Below, in pieces: positions 1 to 7,903 of a stretch of DNA of 64,000 nt. A program made the position numbers and the translations under genes. The number at the start of each line of letters is the position of its first letter. Positions within the stretch are counted from its first letter, which is position 1. The DNA lies in assembly GCA_910584655.1 (NCBI GenBank), contig CAJUBJ010000008.1, positions 25,463 to 89,462 on the forward strand, in the 5' to 3' direction. A model generated the notes under the pieces. The model did no database searches, was not told the origin of the DNA, and saw nothing but the letters and a program-made list of their open reading frames with translations. The stretch is from an uncultured Bacilli bacterium. GTDB taxonomy: Bacteria; Bacillota_I; Bacilli_A; RF39; UBA660.

Positions 1-1845
1 TTAGATAAGTTAAATAGTACTAGTTGGGTTAAGAAAAAGCGTGAATTGCGCAATAAGATTAAAGATATAAGTGGTGAATTAATTAAATTATATGCAGCAC
101 GCAGTAGTGTAAAAGGTACACCATTTAAGACATATGAAGAGGAAGCTATATTTGGTAGTGAATTTGTTTATACGGAAACTAATGATCAAATGAAGGCAAT
201 AAATGATATTGATGCAGATTTATCTTCTGAAGTTCCTATGGATAGATTATTATGTGGAGATGTTGGGTTTGGTAAGACAGAAGTAGCTTTTAGAGCAATG
301 TTTAAAACAATAGTTAATAATAAACAAGTATTTTATTTATGCCCAACGACTATTTTATCTAAGCAACAATATGAAAATGCAATAGAGAGATTTAAAAATT
401 ATCCAATAGAGATAGCTTTGTTAAATAGATTTACTTCTGCTAAAGAAACAAAGCGAATTTTAGAAGGCTTAGAAAAAGGAACTATTGATTTAGTTTTTGG
501 AACACATCGTCTGTTGTCTGGGGATGTTAAATTTGCTAAACTTGGTCTTTTAATAGTTGATGAAGAGCAAAGATTTGGAGTTACTCATAAAGAAAAAATA
601 AAGGAATACAAAAATGATGTTAATGTCCTTACTTTGTCTGCAACACCAATACCTCGTACATTAAAAATGGCATTATCTGGTTTAAGAGATTTATCAATTA
701 TTGATACTCCTCCAACTAATAGATATCCAGTTCAGACTTATGTTATTCAAGAGAATGATTTGATAGTTAAAGATGCTATTTATAAAGAATTATCGAGGAA
801 TGGTCAGATATTTGTTCTTTATAATAAAGTTGCTTCAATAGAAAGTAAGTTAAATCAATTACATAATTTAGTACCTGAAGCTAGAATTACTTATGCACAT
901 GGTCAAATGTCTAAGAAAGAACTTGAGGATGTAATGGAGTCTTTTGTTAATTACGAATATGATATTTTACTATGTACTACTATAATTGAAACAGGCATAG
1001 ATATTAGTAATGCAAATACTTTAATTATTTATGATGCAGATAATTTTGGACTTTCTCAGTTGTATCAATTAAGAGGAAGAGTTGGAAGAAGTAATAGAAT
1101 TGCATATGCATATTTGATGTATGATAAACAAAAGATGTTAAATGATATTGCTGTTAAGAGATTACAAGCTATTAAAGAATTTACTGAGTTGGGCAGTGGT
1201 TATAGAATTGCAATGCGAGATTTATCTATACGTGGAGCAGGAGATTTATTAGGTTCTGAACAGGCTGGTTTTGTTGATACAGTTGGAATTGAATTATATA
1301 TGCAAATGATTGAAGAAGAAATGCGTCGTATGAAAGGTGAAGTAGTCGAAGAAGATGAAGATGAAAATACATCTAATAAGTCTTTAGTAGAGGTTGAAAC
1401 TCATATTAGTGATGATTATGTAAGTGATGAAGACATTAAAATTGAAATACATAAGAAGATTAATGAGATTGATGGATATAAGAAATTACTTGAAATTAAG
1501 CATGAATTAGAGGATAGATTTGGTAAAATAAGTAAGCAGATGGAAATTTATATGTTTGAAGAATGGTTTGAAAAACAAGCTGATAAGCTAAATATTACAA
1601 CTGTTCGTCAAAGTGAAAGAGAAATAGAAATTGAGCTACCTATAGAAGTTTCTAAGAATATTCAAGGTGATAAATTTTTTGTTAAAGCTTATAATACAAA
1701 TCCTAGATTTAGACTTAAATATGTTCATGACCAAGTTGTTATTGCATTAACTTTATTAAATCAAAAAGAACATTTCTTGTATTATATTGTACCTTTAATG
1801 GAAGAAGTTATTAGTGAAGTAGGAGAGAAATTGAATGACAAGTAG
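1..1845 (+). CDS. mfd: Transcription-repair coupling factor Mfd, C-terminal part (5' end outside window)
   Basis: This is the C-terminal 614 residues of Mfd, the DNA translocase that removes stalled RNA polymerase and recruits nucleotide excision repair. The frame is open from base 1, so the gene starts upstream and the first ATG at base 46 is internal. Visible parts are the superfamily 2 motor with the Walker A motif GDVGFGKTE (about residue 86), the DEEQRFG Walker B box (about 187), the SATPIPRT motif, the QLRGRVGRS motif of the second RecA lobe, and the C-terminal TRCF domain ending in LNDK. The UvrB-homology and RNA polymerase-interaction domains lie outside the window. In Bacillus mfd lies just upstream of spoVT, and a SpoVT-like gene follows here at 3562. 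Confidence 0.97.
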   Translation, partial: LDKLNSTSWVKKKRELRNKIKDISGELIKLYAARSSVKGTPFKTYEEEAIFGSEFVYTETNDQMKAINDIDADLSSEVPMDRLLCGDVGFGKTEVAFRAMFKTIVNNKQVFYLCPTTILSKQQYENAIERFKNYPIEIALLNRFTSAKETKRILEGLEKGTIDLVFGTHRLLSGDVKFAKLGLLIVDEEQRFGVTHKEKIKEYKNDVNVLTLSATPIPRTLKMALSGLRDLSIIDTPPTNRYPVQTYVIQENDLIVKDAIYKELSRNGQIFVLYNKVASIESKLNQLHNLVPEARITYAHGQMSKKELEDVMESFVNYEYDILLCTTIIETGIDISNANTLIIYDADNFGLSQLYQLRGRVGRSNRIAYAYLMYDKQKMLNDIAVKRLQAIKEFTELGSGYRIAMRDLSIRGAGDLLGSEQAGFVDTVGIELYMQMIEEEMRRMKGEVVEEDEDENTSNKSLVEVETHISDDYVSDEDIKIEIHKKINEIDGYKKLLEIKHELEDRFGKISKQMEIYMFEEWFEKQADKLNITTVRQSEREIEIELPIEVSKNIQGDKFFVKAYNTNPRFRLKYVHDQVVIALTLLNQKEHFLYYIVPLMEEVISEVGEKLNDK

Positions 1846-1909
1846 TTATTCTTTTTTCTTTGAAAGATAATAATTATGTTATGATATTAATAGGTAATTG
1901 GGTGATAAA

Positions 1910-2545
1910 ATGTTAGATAAAGATATTTATTTTGATGATTATGAAACTATAGAAAAGAAAGATTATTCCTTAGAGTATAAAGTAGAATATAATCCATATG
2001 AAGAAATAGATGAGATATGTGATAAATTAAATAGAATAAAGTGTTCTATGTTAGAACAAGCTAGTATGGCTGGAATGACTTGTGTTGTTGAGTCAAGTGA
2101 AGAAAGACCTATAATAGGTACACAAGCATTAGATACGTGTTATGGTATTTTATTTTATGATAGACAAGCTAGATATGGCGTTGTAGGACATGGTGCTCCA
2201 AGTAGTAAAGTTGGAACTTTATATGAAATGCTAAGACTTATAGATGATGGTACTGATAAAGTTGTAGAATTTATGATAGTTCCAGGTTTTAGAAATGTTG
2301 ATTATAAAGATTTATCTGGACAACAAGAATTATTAGAAGAAATGATGAAGTATAGTAGAGATAGTAAAGTAAAATTTGTACCTTTAAAAGGGGATATTCA
2401 AATAAAGTTGCATGAACCAACTTTATCTTATGAGTTTGCTTTTGATACAAGAAATTGTAAATTTGTATCTGATACAATATTTTTTGATGAAACAGAAGTT
2501 AATCCGAGATATATGCCTAAGAGTAAGGGAAGATATGGTAAATAA
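1910..2545 (+). CDS. CheD-like protein of unknown function
   Basis: This is a 211-residue protein I cannot assign to a named family. The ATG at 1910 is chosen because GGTGAT lies just upstream at 1901-1906; an upstream TTG at 1898 would overlap that site. Residues about 75-110 read as a conserved-looking core: DTCYGILFYD, then ARYGVVGHGAP. The spacing of a Cys after a Thr/Ser turn, a hydrophobic strand ending YD, and a Gly-His resembles the Cys-His active site of CheD glutamine deamidases, but there are no chemotaxis genes in the window. There is no signal peptide or membrane segment, so it is probably cytoplasmic. It follows mfd by 64 bases and ends at a bidirectional terminator. The CheD resemblance is inference from motif spacing only. 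Confidence 0.75.
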   Translation: MLDKDIYFDDYETIEKKDYSLEYKVEYNPYEEIDEICDKLNRIKCSMLEQASMAGMTCVVESSEERPIIGTQALDTCYGILFYDRQARYGVVGHGAPSSKVGTLYEMLRLIDDGTDKVVEFMIVPGFRNVDYKDLSGQQELLEEMMKYSRDSKVKFVPLKGDIQIKLHEPTLSYEFAFDTRNCKFVSDTIFFDETEVNPRYMPKSKGRYGK

Positions 2546-2548
2546 AAA

Positions 2549-2582
2549 AGCATAGTTTTTTGAAGTCTATGCTAATTTTTTT
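2549..2582. terminator. Bidirectional Rho-independent terminator
   Basis: AGCATAG (2549-2555) pairs with CTATGCT (2567-2573). T runs follow on both strands, so it ends the CheD-like gene and the convergent membrane-protein gene. Confidence 0.85.
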
Positions 2583-3069
2583 TGTCTTCTGGTATATCAG
2601 TAATAGATGCTAATCCAAATATTAATCCTAGTATTGATGATATAATACCAATATAAAAAAAATACTTTTCAAATAAATAGAAAGAGAATAAGGATTCTAA
2701 TATAATATCAATAAAAACAAAAATAATAATTATAGTAAATATAGGAGTTAAAATTATAAATTTTATTATTTTTGGAAAAAAATCTGATTTATTTTGGGAC
2801 GAAGTATTTGTTAATGATTCTATCTCTTCATTAGTTGATTTTGCCTCTTCGTTTGTTAAACTTTTATCATTTTTAAAAAAGTTTGATAATGTTATATAAG
2901 ATAAACCACAAGATAATAACGGACAAAATATTAAGCCAACTACCATTAAAAACGCACCATTATCATCTCCAAAAATAAAAAATATTCCCAAGATCATTAA
3001 GAAGAAGTATAAATAAGCAATTGGAAAAAATAATATTACTTTTAATAATATTTTAGTTGATTCTTTCAT
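2572..3069 (-). CDS. Small multi-pass membrane protein, unknown
   Basis: This 165-residue protein has about four or five hydrophobic segments: two near the N-terminus (roughly residues 8-30 and 37-62), then after a polar Ser/Asn/Glu-rich loop (about 70-97) two or three more. No catalytic motif is visible and I do not recognise a family. Its ATG at 3069 has a GAAGG ribosome site about ten bases upstream. It is read away from the HTH gene at 3128, which has its own terminator in between, so it is probably a separate unit. Its position between mfd and the SpoVT-like gene is not one I know from other Bacilli. Confidence 0.7.
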   Translation of the reverse strand: MKESTKILLKVILFFPIAYLYFFLMILGIFFIFGDDNGAFLMVVGLIFCPLLSCGLSYITLSNFFKNDKSLTNEEAKSTNEEIESLTNTSSQNKSDFFPKIIKFIILTPIFTIIIIFVFIDIILESLFSFYLFEKYFFYIGIISSILGLIFGLASITDIPEDKKN

Positions 3070-3100
3070 AATTAATACCTTCTTTTCTATTTTATTTTAA

Positions 3101-3129
3101 CATAAAAAAATAGATTATTAATCTATTTT
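3101..3129 (-). terminator. Terminator of the HTH gene
   Basis: AAAATAGATTA (3107-3117) and TAATCTATTTT (3119-3129) form a perfect inverted repeat. On the minus strand it is followed by a run of T, directly after the HTH gene's stop codon. Confidence 0.8.
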
Positions 3130-3379
3130 AGCTTTTATATGTATCAATATCATCAAACAGTTGTCTAATGTCTATTTCTAAGGCATCGGCGAATTTACCT
3201 ATTGTTTCTAGTAAAGGAGTTTTTTCGATGCTTAGACATTCTAAATCTCTAACATAACCATGAGTTAAACCTGTAAGATCAGCAAGTTCTTGAAGTGTAT
3301 ACTTTCTCATTTTACGATATTTTCTTATGTTTTTTCTAACTATTATAGATAAATTTTCTTTAGAATATCGACTAGTCAA
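3128..3379 (-). CDS. Small XRE-family helix-turn-helix protein
   Basis: This is an 83-residue protein made of a single HTH_3 (Cro/CI-type) domain. The helix-turn-helix can be followed through TLQELADLTGLTHGYVRDLE (about residues 28-47), followed by the usual 'PLLETIGKFADALEID' tail. It is probably a DNA-binding regulator; no partner domain is present. The start is read as TTG at 3379 because a stop lies in frame immediately upstream and AAAGG lies 12-16 bases ahead. The gene is divergent from the SpoVT-like gene at 3562 across 182 bases, so it could act on that interval; this is inference. Confidence 0.8.
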   Translation of the reverse strand: MTSRYSKENLSIIVRKNIRKYRKMRKYTLQELADLTGLTHGYVRDLECLSIEKTPLLETIGKFADALEIDIRQLFDDIDTYKS

Positions 3380-3561
3380 AGTATATCACTACCTTTCTTT
3401 TATTGATTATTACATAAAAGAAAATAAAAATATGTCGTCTACATAAAGTTTTTGAGTTGTTTTTTTTATTGGAAACTAAATATCTTAGATAATTATAAAT
3501 TTTTAATTGTATATTTTTTTTAATTTAGTAAAAACTATTACTGAATGGAGAATTTTATTAT

Positions 3562-4065
3562 ATGAAAGATATTAATTTTATTAAAAATATAGATAACTTG
3601 GGTAGAATTGTTATTCCAATGGATATAAGACGTAAATTACAGATTAATACTGGGGATGTTTTAAGTATTACATGTAATGATAAAGATATTATGTTAACTA
3701 AATACAGTTCTTTAGATAATAATTTGAAGATTATAGAAATAGTTAAATCTTTTATAGAAACTTTAGATATTAAAGTAATATTAGCAAATAGAGAGTGTGT
3801 ATTGTATTCTAATCTGGTTAATATAGGTTGTAAGTTAGGTAATGATATAAGGTTATTAGTTAAAAATGGTAATAGTATAAAACTACAAAGTAATGAGTTT
3901 GTATTTGGAGAAAATAAAGTTAATGGAATATATAATATGTTACCAATTGTTACAAATGAAGGGGTTATAGGTAGTTTAATAGTATTTGGTGATATTAATG
4001 AAAAAGGCTATGAAATGTGTACATTACTTGCTAAAATTATTATGTTAGAGTTAAATATTTCTTGA
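3562..4065 (+). CDS. spoVT: SpoVT-like AbrB-family sporulation regulator
   Basis: This 167-residue protein begins with a SpoVT/AbrB swapped-hairpin DNA-binding domain. The sequence 'IDNLGRIVIPMDIRRKLQI' (residues 10-28) is the hallmark of the family, and the C-terminal about 110 residues match the length of the GAF-like domain of SpoVT (178 residues in Bacillus). SpoVT acts in the forespore as a regulator of sigma-G genes. The position shortly downstream of mfd supports orthology, since spoVT follows mfd in Bacillus. The ATG at 3562 is preceded by GGAGA at 3546. The other candidate would be an AbrB-family paralogue such as AbrB or Abh, but those lack the long C-terminal domain. Confidence 0.85.
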   Translation: MKDINFIKNIDNLGRIVIPMDIRRKLQINTGDVLSITCNDKDIMLTKYSSLDNNLKIIEIVKSFIETLDIKVILANRECVLYSNLVNIGCKLGNDIRLLVKNGNSIKLQSNEFVFGENKVNGIYNMLPIVTNEGVIGSLIVFGDINEKGYEMCTLLAKIIMLELNIS

Positions 4066-4106
4066 TAAAGGTAATCTTTTATGTTAAATTATTTTTATAT
4101 TTGGTG

Positions 4107-4306
4107 ATGAAGGAAAGAGTACCTTTATAGTAATTGTTTAGAGAGATTCTGGTTGGTGAAAAGAATTCGATGAAATATTGGGAACATGGCTCTGGAGCTG
4201 AAACGTTTATTTCGCGTTAAGAATAAAGTGTATGATAAATTCATAAACTAAGGTGGTACCGCGGGTTATTACTCGTCCTTAGATTATGGATTTTTTTATT
4301 TGAGGA
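4107..4306 (+). promoter_or_regulatory. T-box leader (tRNA-Met sensing) for dut-metG
   Basis: The conserved T-box sequence AAGGTGGTACCGCG lies at 4250-4263 and the closing CGTCCTT at 4274-4280. Stem I starts around 4140 (AGAGAG) and ends with GGCTCT near 4188. In front of that 3' strand is GAAC-ATG (4182-4188), where the specifier triplet is expected; ATG fits methionine and the downstream metG gene. A transcription terminator is weak here. Instead TCCTTAGAT (4276-4284) pairs with ATTTGAGGA (4298-4306), which covers the ribosome binding site of the first gene. This suggests translational control as in some Bacillota and Actinobacteria T-boxes; that is inference. Confidence 0.9.
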
Positions 4307-4314
4307 GGTTGTAA

Positions 4315-4794
4315 ATGAGAAAATTTGAGAAAATAAGTTGGGAACAATTTAAAAAAGATATTAAAGATGATAAAAAATTATATGATGAATATCGAATGCC
4401 TGCTAGAAAGACTAAAGCATCAGCTGGTTATGACTTTTTTGCAGTAGAATCTTTCGAAATTAAACCTGGAGAAATAAAAAAGATTCCGACTGGAATTAAA
4501 GCTAAATTTCCCGAGGATGAAACTTTATTTTTGTTTGTTAGAAGTAGTATGGGTTTTAAGCATAATGTTCGAATGTGTAACCAAGTTGGAATTATAGATG
4601 CTGATTTTTATGAAAATGCAGATAATGAAGGTCACATGTGGTTTGCGTTGCAAAATGAAGGTGAAAAAGTATTTAAAATATCATCTGGAGAAGCTTATGG
4701 GCAAGGAGTATTTTTGAAATATTATACATGTGGAGAAGAAATAGAAAATGAAAGAACTGGTTGGTCAGGAAAACCAGAGAAAAGAGGAAATTAA
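4315..4794 (+). CDS. dut: Trimeric-type dUTP diphosphatase
   Basis: This 159-residue protein is a dUTPase, which hydrolyses dUTP to dUMP and pyrophosphate. The family motifs appear in order: AGYDFFA (motif 1, about residue 37), RSSMG (motif 2, about 76), NQVGIIDADFYENADNEG (motif 3), GQGVF (motif 4) and ERTGWSGK (motif 5, near the end). The N-terminal 30 residues are an extra charged segment, and motif 3 has an insertion-like ENADNEGHMW stretch, as in dUTPases of some Firmicutes and phages. The GAGGAGG ribosome site at 4302-4308 is inside the T-box leader. The stop at 4792 is one base before metG, so the two genes are translated from one message. Confidence 0.88.
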   Translation: MRKFEKISWEQFKKDIKDDKKLYDEYRMPARKTKASAGYDFFAVESFEIKPGEIKKIPTGIKAKFPEDETLFLFVRSSMGFKHNVRMCNQVGIIDADFYENADNEGHMWFALQNEGEKVFKISSGEAYGQGVFLKYYTCGEEIENERTGWSGKPEKRGN

Positions 4795-4795
4795 T

Positions 4796-6337
4796 ATGAA
4801 AAATAAAGAAAAATATTATATAAGTACAGCAATAGCTTATACATCAGGAAAACCTCATATTGGGAATACTTATGAGATTGTATTAGCTGATGCAATTGCA
4901 AGATTTAAAAGATTACAAGGCTATGATGTTTATTTTCAAACTGGAACAGATGAACATGGCGAAAAAATAGAATTAAAAGCTAAAGAAGCTGGTCAAACTC
5001 CTCAACAGTTTGTTGATGAAAAAGCATCTGTTATTAAAGATATTTGGGATGTAATGAATACAAGTTATGATAACTTTGTAAGAACTACTGATTCTAAGCA
5101 TGAAAAGATAGTACAACATATATTTAAGTATATGTATGATAAAGGAGATATTTATAAGAGTGAATATAAAGGATTATATTGTACTCCTTGTGAATCTTTC
5201 TGGACAGAAAGTCAATTAGTAGATGGAAAATGTCCTGATTGTGGGAGAGAGGTTCAACCAAAATGTGAAGAAGCTTATTTCTTTAAATTATCTAAATATC
5301 AAGATAAATTAGAAGAATATATTGAAACACATCCTGAGTTTATTCAACCGTCAGCTAGAAAGAATGAAATGATTAATAATTTTATTAAACCTGGATTACA
5401 AGATTTATGTGTATCTAGAACGTCATTTACTTGGGGAATTCCAGTTGATTTTGATCCAAAACACGTAGTTTATGTATGGTTGGATGCTTTAACAAATTAT
5501 ATTACTAATATAGGATTTGATTTTGATGAAACAACTGAAGAATTTAATTATAGATGGCCTGCAGATTTACATTTAATTGGTAAGGATATTATTAGATTCC
5601 ATACAATTTATTGGCCATGTTTCTTAATGAGTTTAGATTTACCATTGCCTAAACAAGTTTTTGGACATCCATGGTTAATTATGGCTGATGGAAAGATGAG
5701 TAAATCAAAGGGAAATGTTGTTTATGCAGATGATTTAGTTAATGAATTTGGTGTTGATGCAGTAAGATACTATTTCTTACATGAAATTCCTTTTGCTTCA
5801 GATGGTGTATTTACTAGAGAATTATTAATTGAAAGAATTAATGGGGACTTAGTTAATATATTAGGAAATCTAGTTAATAGAACAGTAAGTATGAATTATA
5901 AGTATTTTGATGGAGTTATACAAGAACATAATACTTATGAACAAGTGGATGATGATTTAATAGACAGTGTATTAGCTTTGGGAAATAAAGTATCTAATAA
6001 AATGGATGAATTAAAAGTAGGCGAAGCTTTACAAGAAATATTTGATGTTTTAAGAAAATGTAATAAATATATAGATGATACAATGCCTTGGAGTTTAGCA
6101 AAAGATGAATCTAAGAAGGAAAGACTTGGTACAGTATTGTATAATTTATTAGAAAGTATTAGAATTTGTAGTGTTTACTTGGAACCATTCTTAACTGATA
6201 CGGCAGAAAGAATATTTAAGCAATTAAATACAGAAATTAAATCTATTGAAAGTACAGAAGAATTTGGTGGTTTAGAAGTGGGAAATACTTTATCTGAACC
6301 TGTTCACTTATTTGATAGAATAGATATTAAAGCTTAG
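4796..6337 (+). CDS. metG: Methionyl-tRNA synthetase (short form)
   Basis: This 513-residue class I synthetase charges tRNA-Met. The HIGH-type signature is HIGN (about residue 21) and the KMSKS loop is DGKMSKSKGN (about 299-308). A zinc knuckle is visible as CTPC...CPDC (about residues 128-146). The C-terminal EMAP/tRNA-binding domain of longer MetRS proteins is missing, so dimerisation through that domain is not expected. The ATG at 4796, with AGAGGAAA just upstream, matches the family N-terminus 'YYISTAIAYTSGKPHIGN'; an earlier ATG at 4748 would lie inside dut. It shares the T-box leader at 4107 and ends at a terminator at 6333. Confidence 0.96.
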   Translation: MKNKEKYYISTAIAYTSGKPHIGNTYEIVLADAIARFKRLQGYDVYFQTGTDEHGEKIELKAKEAGQTPQQFVDEKASVIKDIWDVMNTSYDNFVRTTDSKHEKIVQHIFKYMYDKGDIYKSEYKGLYCTPCESFWTESQLVDGKCPDCGREVQPKCEEAYFFKLSKYQDKLEEYIETHPEFIQPSARKNEMINNFIKPGLQDLCVSRTSFTWGIPVDFDPKHVVYVWLDALTNYITNIGFDFDETTEEFNYRWPADLHLIGKDIIRFHTIYWPCFLMSLDLPLPKQVFGHPWLIMADGKMSKSKGNVVYADDLVNEFGVDAVRYYFLHEIPFASDGVFTRELLIERINGDLVNILGNLVNRTVSMNYKYFDGVIQEHNTYEQVDDDLIDSVLALGNKVSNKMDELKVGEALQEIFDVLRKCNKYIDDTMPWSLAKDESKKERLGTVLYNLLESIRICSVYLEPFLTDTAERIFKQLNTEIKSIESTEEFGGLEVGNTLSEPVHLFDRIDIKA

Positions 6338-6354
6338 TTTAACTAAGTTTTTTT
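6333..6354 (+). terminator. Terminator after metG
   Basis: CTTAG-TTTAA-CTAAG (6333-6347) is followed by seven T; it overlaps the metG stop codon. Confidence 0.7.
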
Positions 6355-6480
6355 ATTTCCTGGGAAATAATTATAGGTAAATCTAATATTGCGCAGAAAA
6401 TAAAGATTGGGAAATGCCCTAAAATAGGCATATTTCCTGGGAAATTAATATAACCCAGGAAATAATATTTTCCGAGAAAT
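6355..6480. repeat. Cluster of short palindromes around TTTCC-NN-GGAAA
   Basis: The 14-mer ATTTCCTGGGAAAT occurs identically at 6355-6368 and 6432-6445. A third copy of the half, CCCAGGAAAT (6454-6463), is a perfect reverse complement of ATTTCCTGGG (6432-6441). GGAAATGCC (6410-6418) faces GGCATATTTCC (6427-6437). A diverged version, ATTTTCCGAGAAAT, lies at 6467-6480 over the likely -35 region of tatD. The interval carries no gene. It could be an operator cluster or an RNA structure; I do not recognise a known element. Confidence 0.65.
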
Positions 6481-6514
6481 AAATTTTTTGATATAATTTT
6501 ATATGGTGATTGTT

Positions 6515-7264
6515 ATGTTTACTGATACACATTGTCATTTATATAAAGAGTATTATGATGATTTAGATATGATGATAAATAAAATAAAAGAAAGTAAAAT
6601 AAATAAAGTTATCAACAACGGATGTGATAGAAGTTCGAATGTAGAAGTATTAGAAAATATTGGGAAATATAATAATATGTATGGAGCTTTAGGGATTCAT
6701 CCGGAAAATGTTGACTTTTATACTGAAGAAGATCTACAGTTTGTTGAAAACCATATTAATGATGAAAAAATTGTTGCAATTGGTGAGATTGGTTTAGATT
6801 ATTATTGGACAAAAGATAATAAAGATAAACAGATTGAATTATTTGAAAATCAATTAGAATTAGCTGAACGTGTTAATAAACCTGTAATTATTCACAGTAG
6901 AGATGCAACTTTGGATACCATAGAGATATTAAAAAAACATAATGTTAGAGGAGTTATTCATAGTTTTAGTGGAAGTTATGAAACGGCTTGTATTTATATA
7001 AAAATGGGCTTTTTACTTGGAATTAATGGTGTTATAACATTTAAGAATTGTAATTTGAAAGATGTAATAGAGAAGATTGATTTATCTAACATTGTTTTGG
7101 AAACAGATTCTCCTTATTTAACTCCAGTTCCTTTTAGAGGAGAGAAAAATGATTCTACACATGTAGAAGATATTGCAAAATTTATATGTAATTTAAAGAA
7201 TATAAGTATGGAAGAATTATCCTTGGTAACTAATGACAATGTTAGGAGAGTTTTTGACATTTAA
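6515..7264 (+). CDS. tatD: TatD-family metal-dependent DNase
   Basis: This 249-residue protein belongs to the TatD/YcfH hydrolase family (TIM barrel, two metals). Metal-ligand motifs are DTHCHL at residues 4-9, GEIGLD near 92, VIIHSRDA near 127, HSFSG near 152 and ETDSPYL near 200. The ATG at 6515 is preferred because GGTGAT (6505-6510) lies just before it; ATG 6503 sits upstream of that site. A -10 box TATAAT lies at 6492. The Bacillus orthologue yabD also lies between metS and yabE, so context agrees. The cellular substrate of these proteins is not settled; DNase and quality-control roles are described for the family. Confidence 0.93.
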   Translation: MFTDTHCHLYKEYYDDLDMMINKIKESKINKVINNGCDRSSNVEVLENIGKYNNMYGALGIHPENVDFYTEEDLQFVENHINDEKIVAIGEIGLDYYWTKDNKDKQIELFENQLELAERVNKPVIIHSRDATLDTIEILKKHNVRGVIHSFSGSYETACIYIKMGFLLGINGVITFKNCNLKDVIEKIDLSNIVLETDSPYLTPVPFRGEKNDSTHVEDIAKFICNLKNISMEELSLVTNDNVRRVFDI

Positions 7265-7313
7265 AGTTTAAAATGCTAATATAAATCTTATCTTTTTCAG
7301 AGGTGAAATTTTT

Positions 7314-7886
7314 ATGAAGAAAATGAACTGGATAAAGATGGGGTTTAAAATAGTTAAGATAGTTTTAATATTTTTATTAGTGATGATAATTCAAGCTAAT
7401 ATAAGTGATAAAGCTTTAGTAAAAACAGAAAATTTTAATTTGAATATGACTTTAGGTCTTACTGCTATGGCGGAGAAAGAAGAAGAGGAGATTCCTCGTG
7501 AAGTTATAATTGAAAAAAACAAAGAAAATAGTTCTGTTATAAATAAATATACAGGTGATTTAACTGGTTATGCCGCTGATTGTCCTTTATGTAATGGTAC
7601 ACTTGCTTGCAAAAGGTCTTATAATGTTTATAGAAATAATGTAATTACATATAATGATGAGACTTATGGTAATGTAAGAATTGTTGCATCTTCAAAACAA
7701 CTTGCTTGTGGTACAGTTGTAAGATTTAATGCAAGTTCTATATCAAGTGCTCCAATATATGCTATTGTTTTGGATAGAGGCGTTACTGGTAATAGTTTAG
7801 ATTTATTAATGTCTACAGAAGATGCTGCAAGACGTGAAGTAGGTAGAAAAAAGATTACATATGAAGTTGTAAGAAATGGTTGGTAA
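7314..7886 (+). CDS. Membrane-anchored 3D-domain protein (YabE-like)
   Basis: This 190-residue protein starts with an uncleaved-looking signal anchor (residues 13-28, IVKIVLIFLLVMIIQA), a charged linker, and a C-terminal 3D domain. The domain begins at TGDLTGYAADCP and ends with 'VRNGW'; the Asp residues in DLTGYAAD, LDRG and LDLLM are the conserved positions of the fold shared with lytic transglycosylase MltA. It probably acts on peptidoglycan outside the membrane. The gene lies where Bacillus has yabE (between tatD and rsmA), but YabE is longer and carries DUF348 and G5 domains that are missing here. A second feature of the Bacillus order, rnmV, is absent. The start has AGAGGTG upstream. 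Confidence 0.85.
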   Translation: MKKMNWIKMGFKIVKIVLIFLLVMIIQANISDKALVKTENFNLNMTLGLTAMAEKEEEEIPREVIIEKNKENSSVINKYTGDLTGYAADCPLCNGTLACKRSYNVYRNNVITYNDETYGNVRIVASSKQLACGTVVRFNASSISSAPIYAIVLDRGVTGNSLDLLMSTEDAARREVGRKKITYEVVRNGW

Positions 7887-7903
7887 AAAAGGAAGTGAAT
7901 AAA

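Noticed and set aside
6355..6480. Short CRISPR-like array
   Set aside because: The units are 10-14 bases, palindromic and irregularly spaced, with no uniform spacers and no cas genes.
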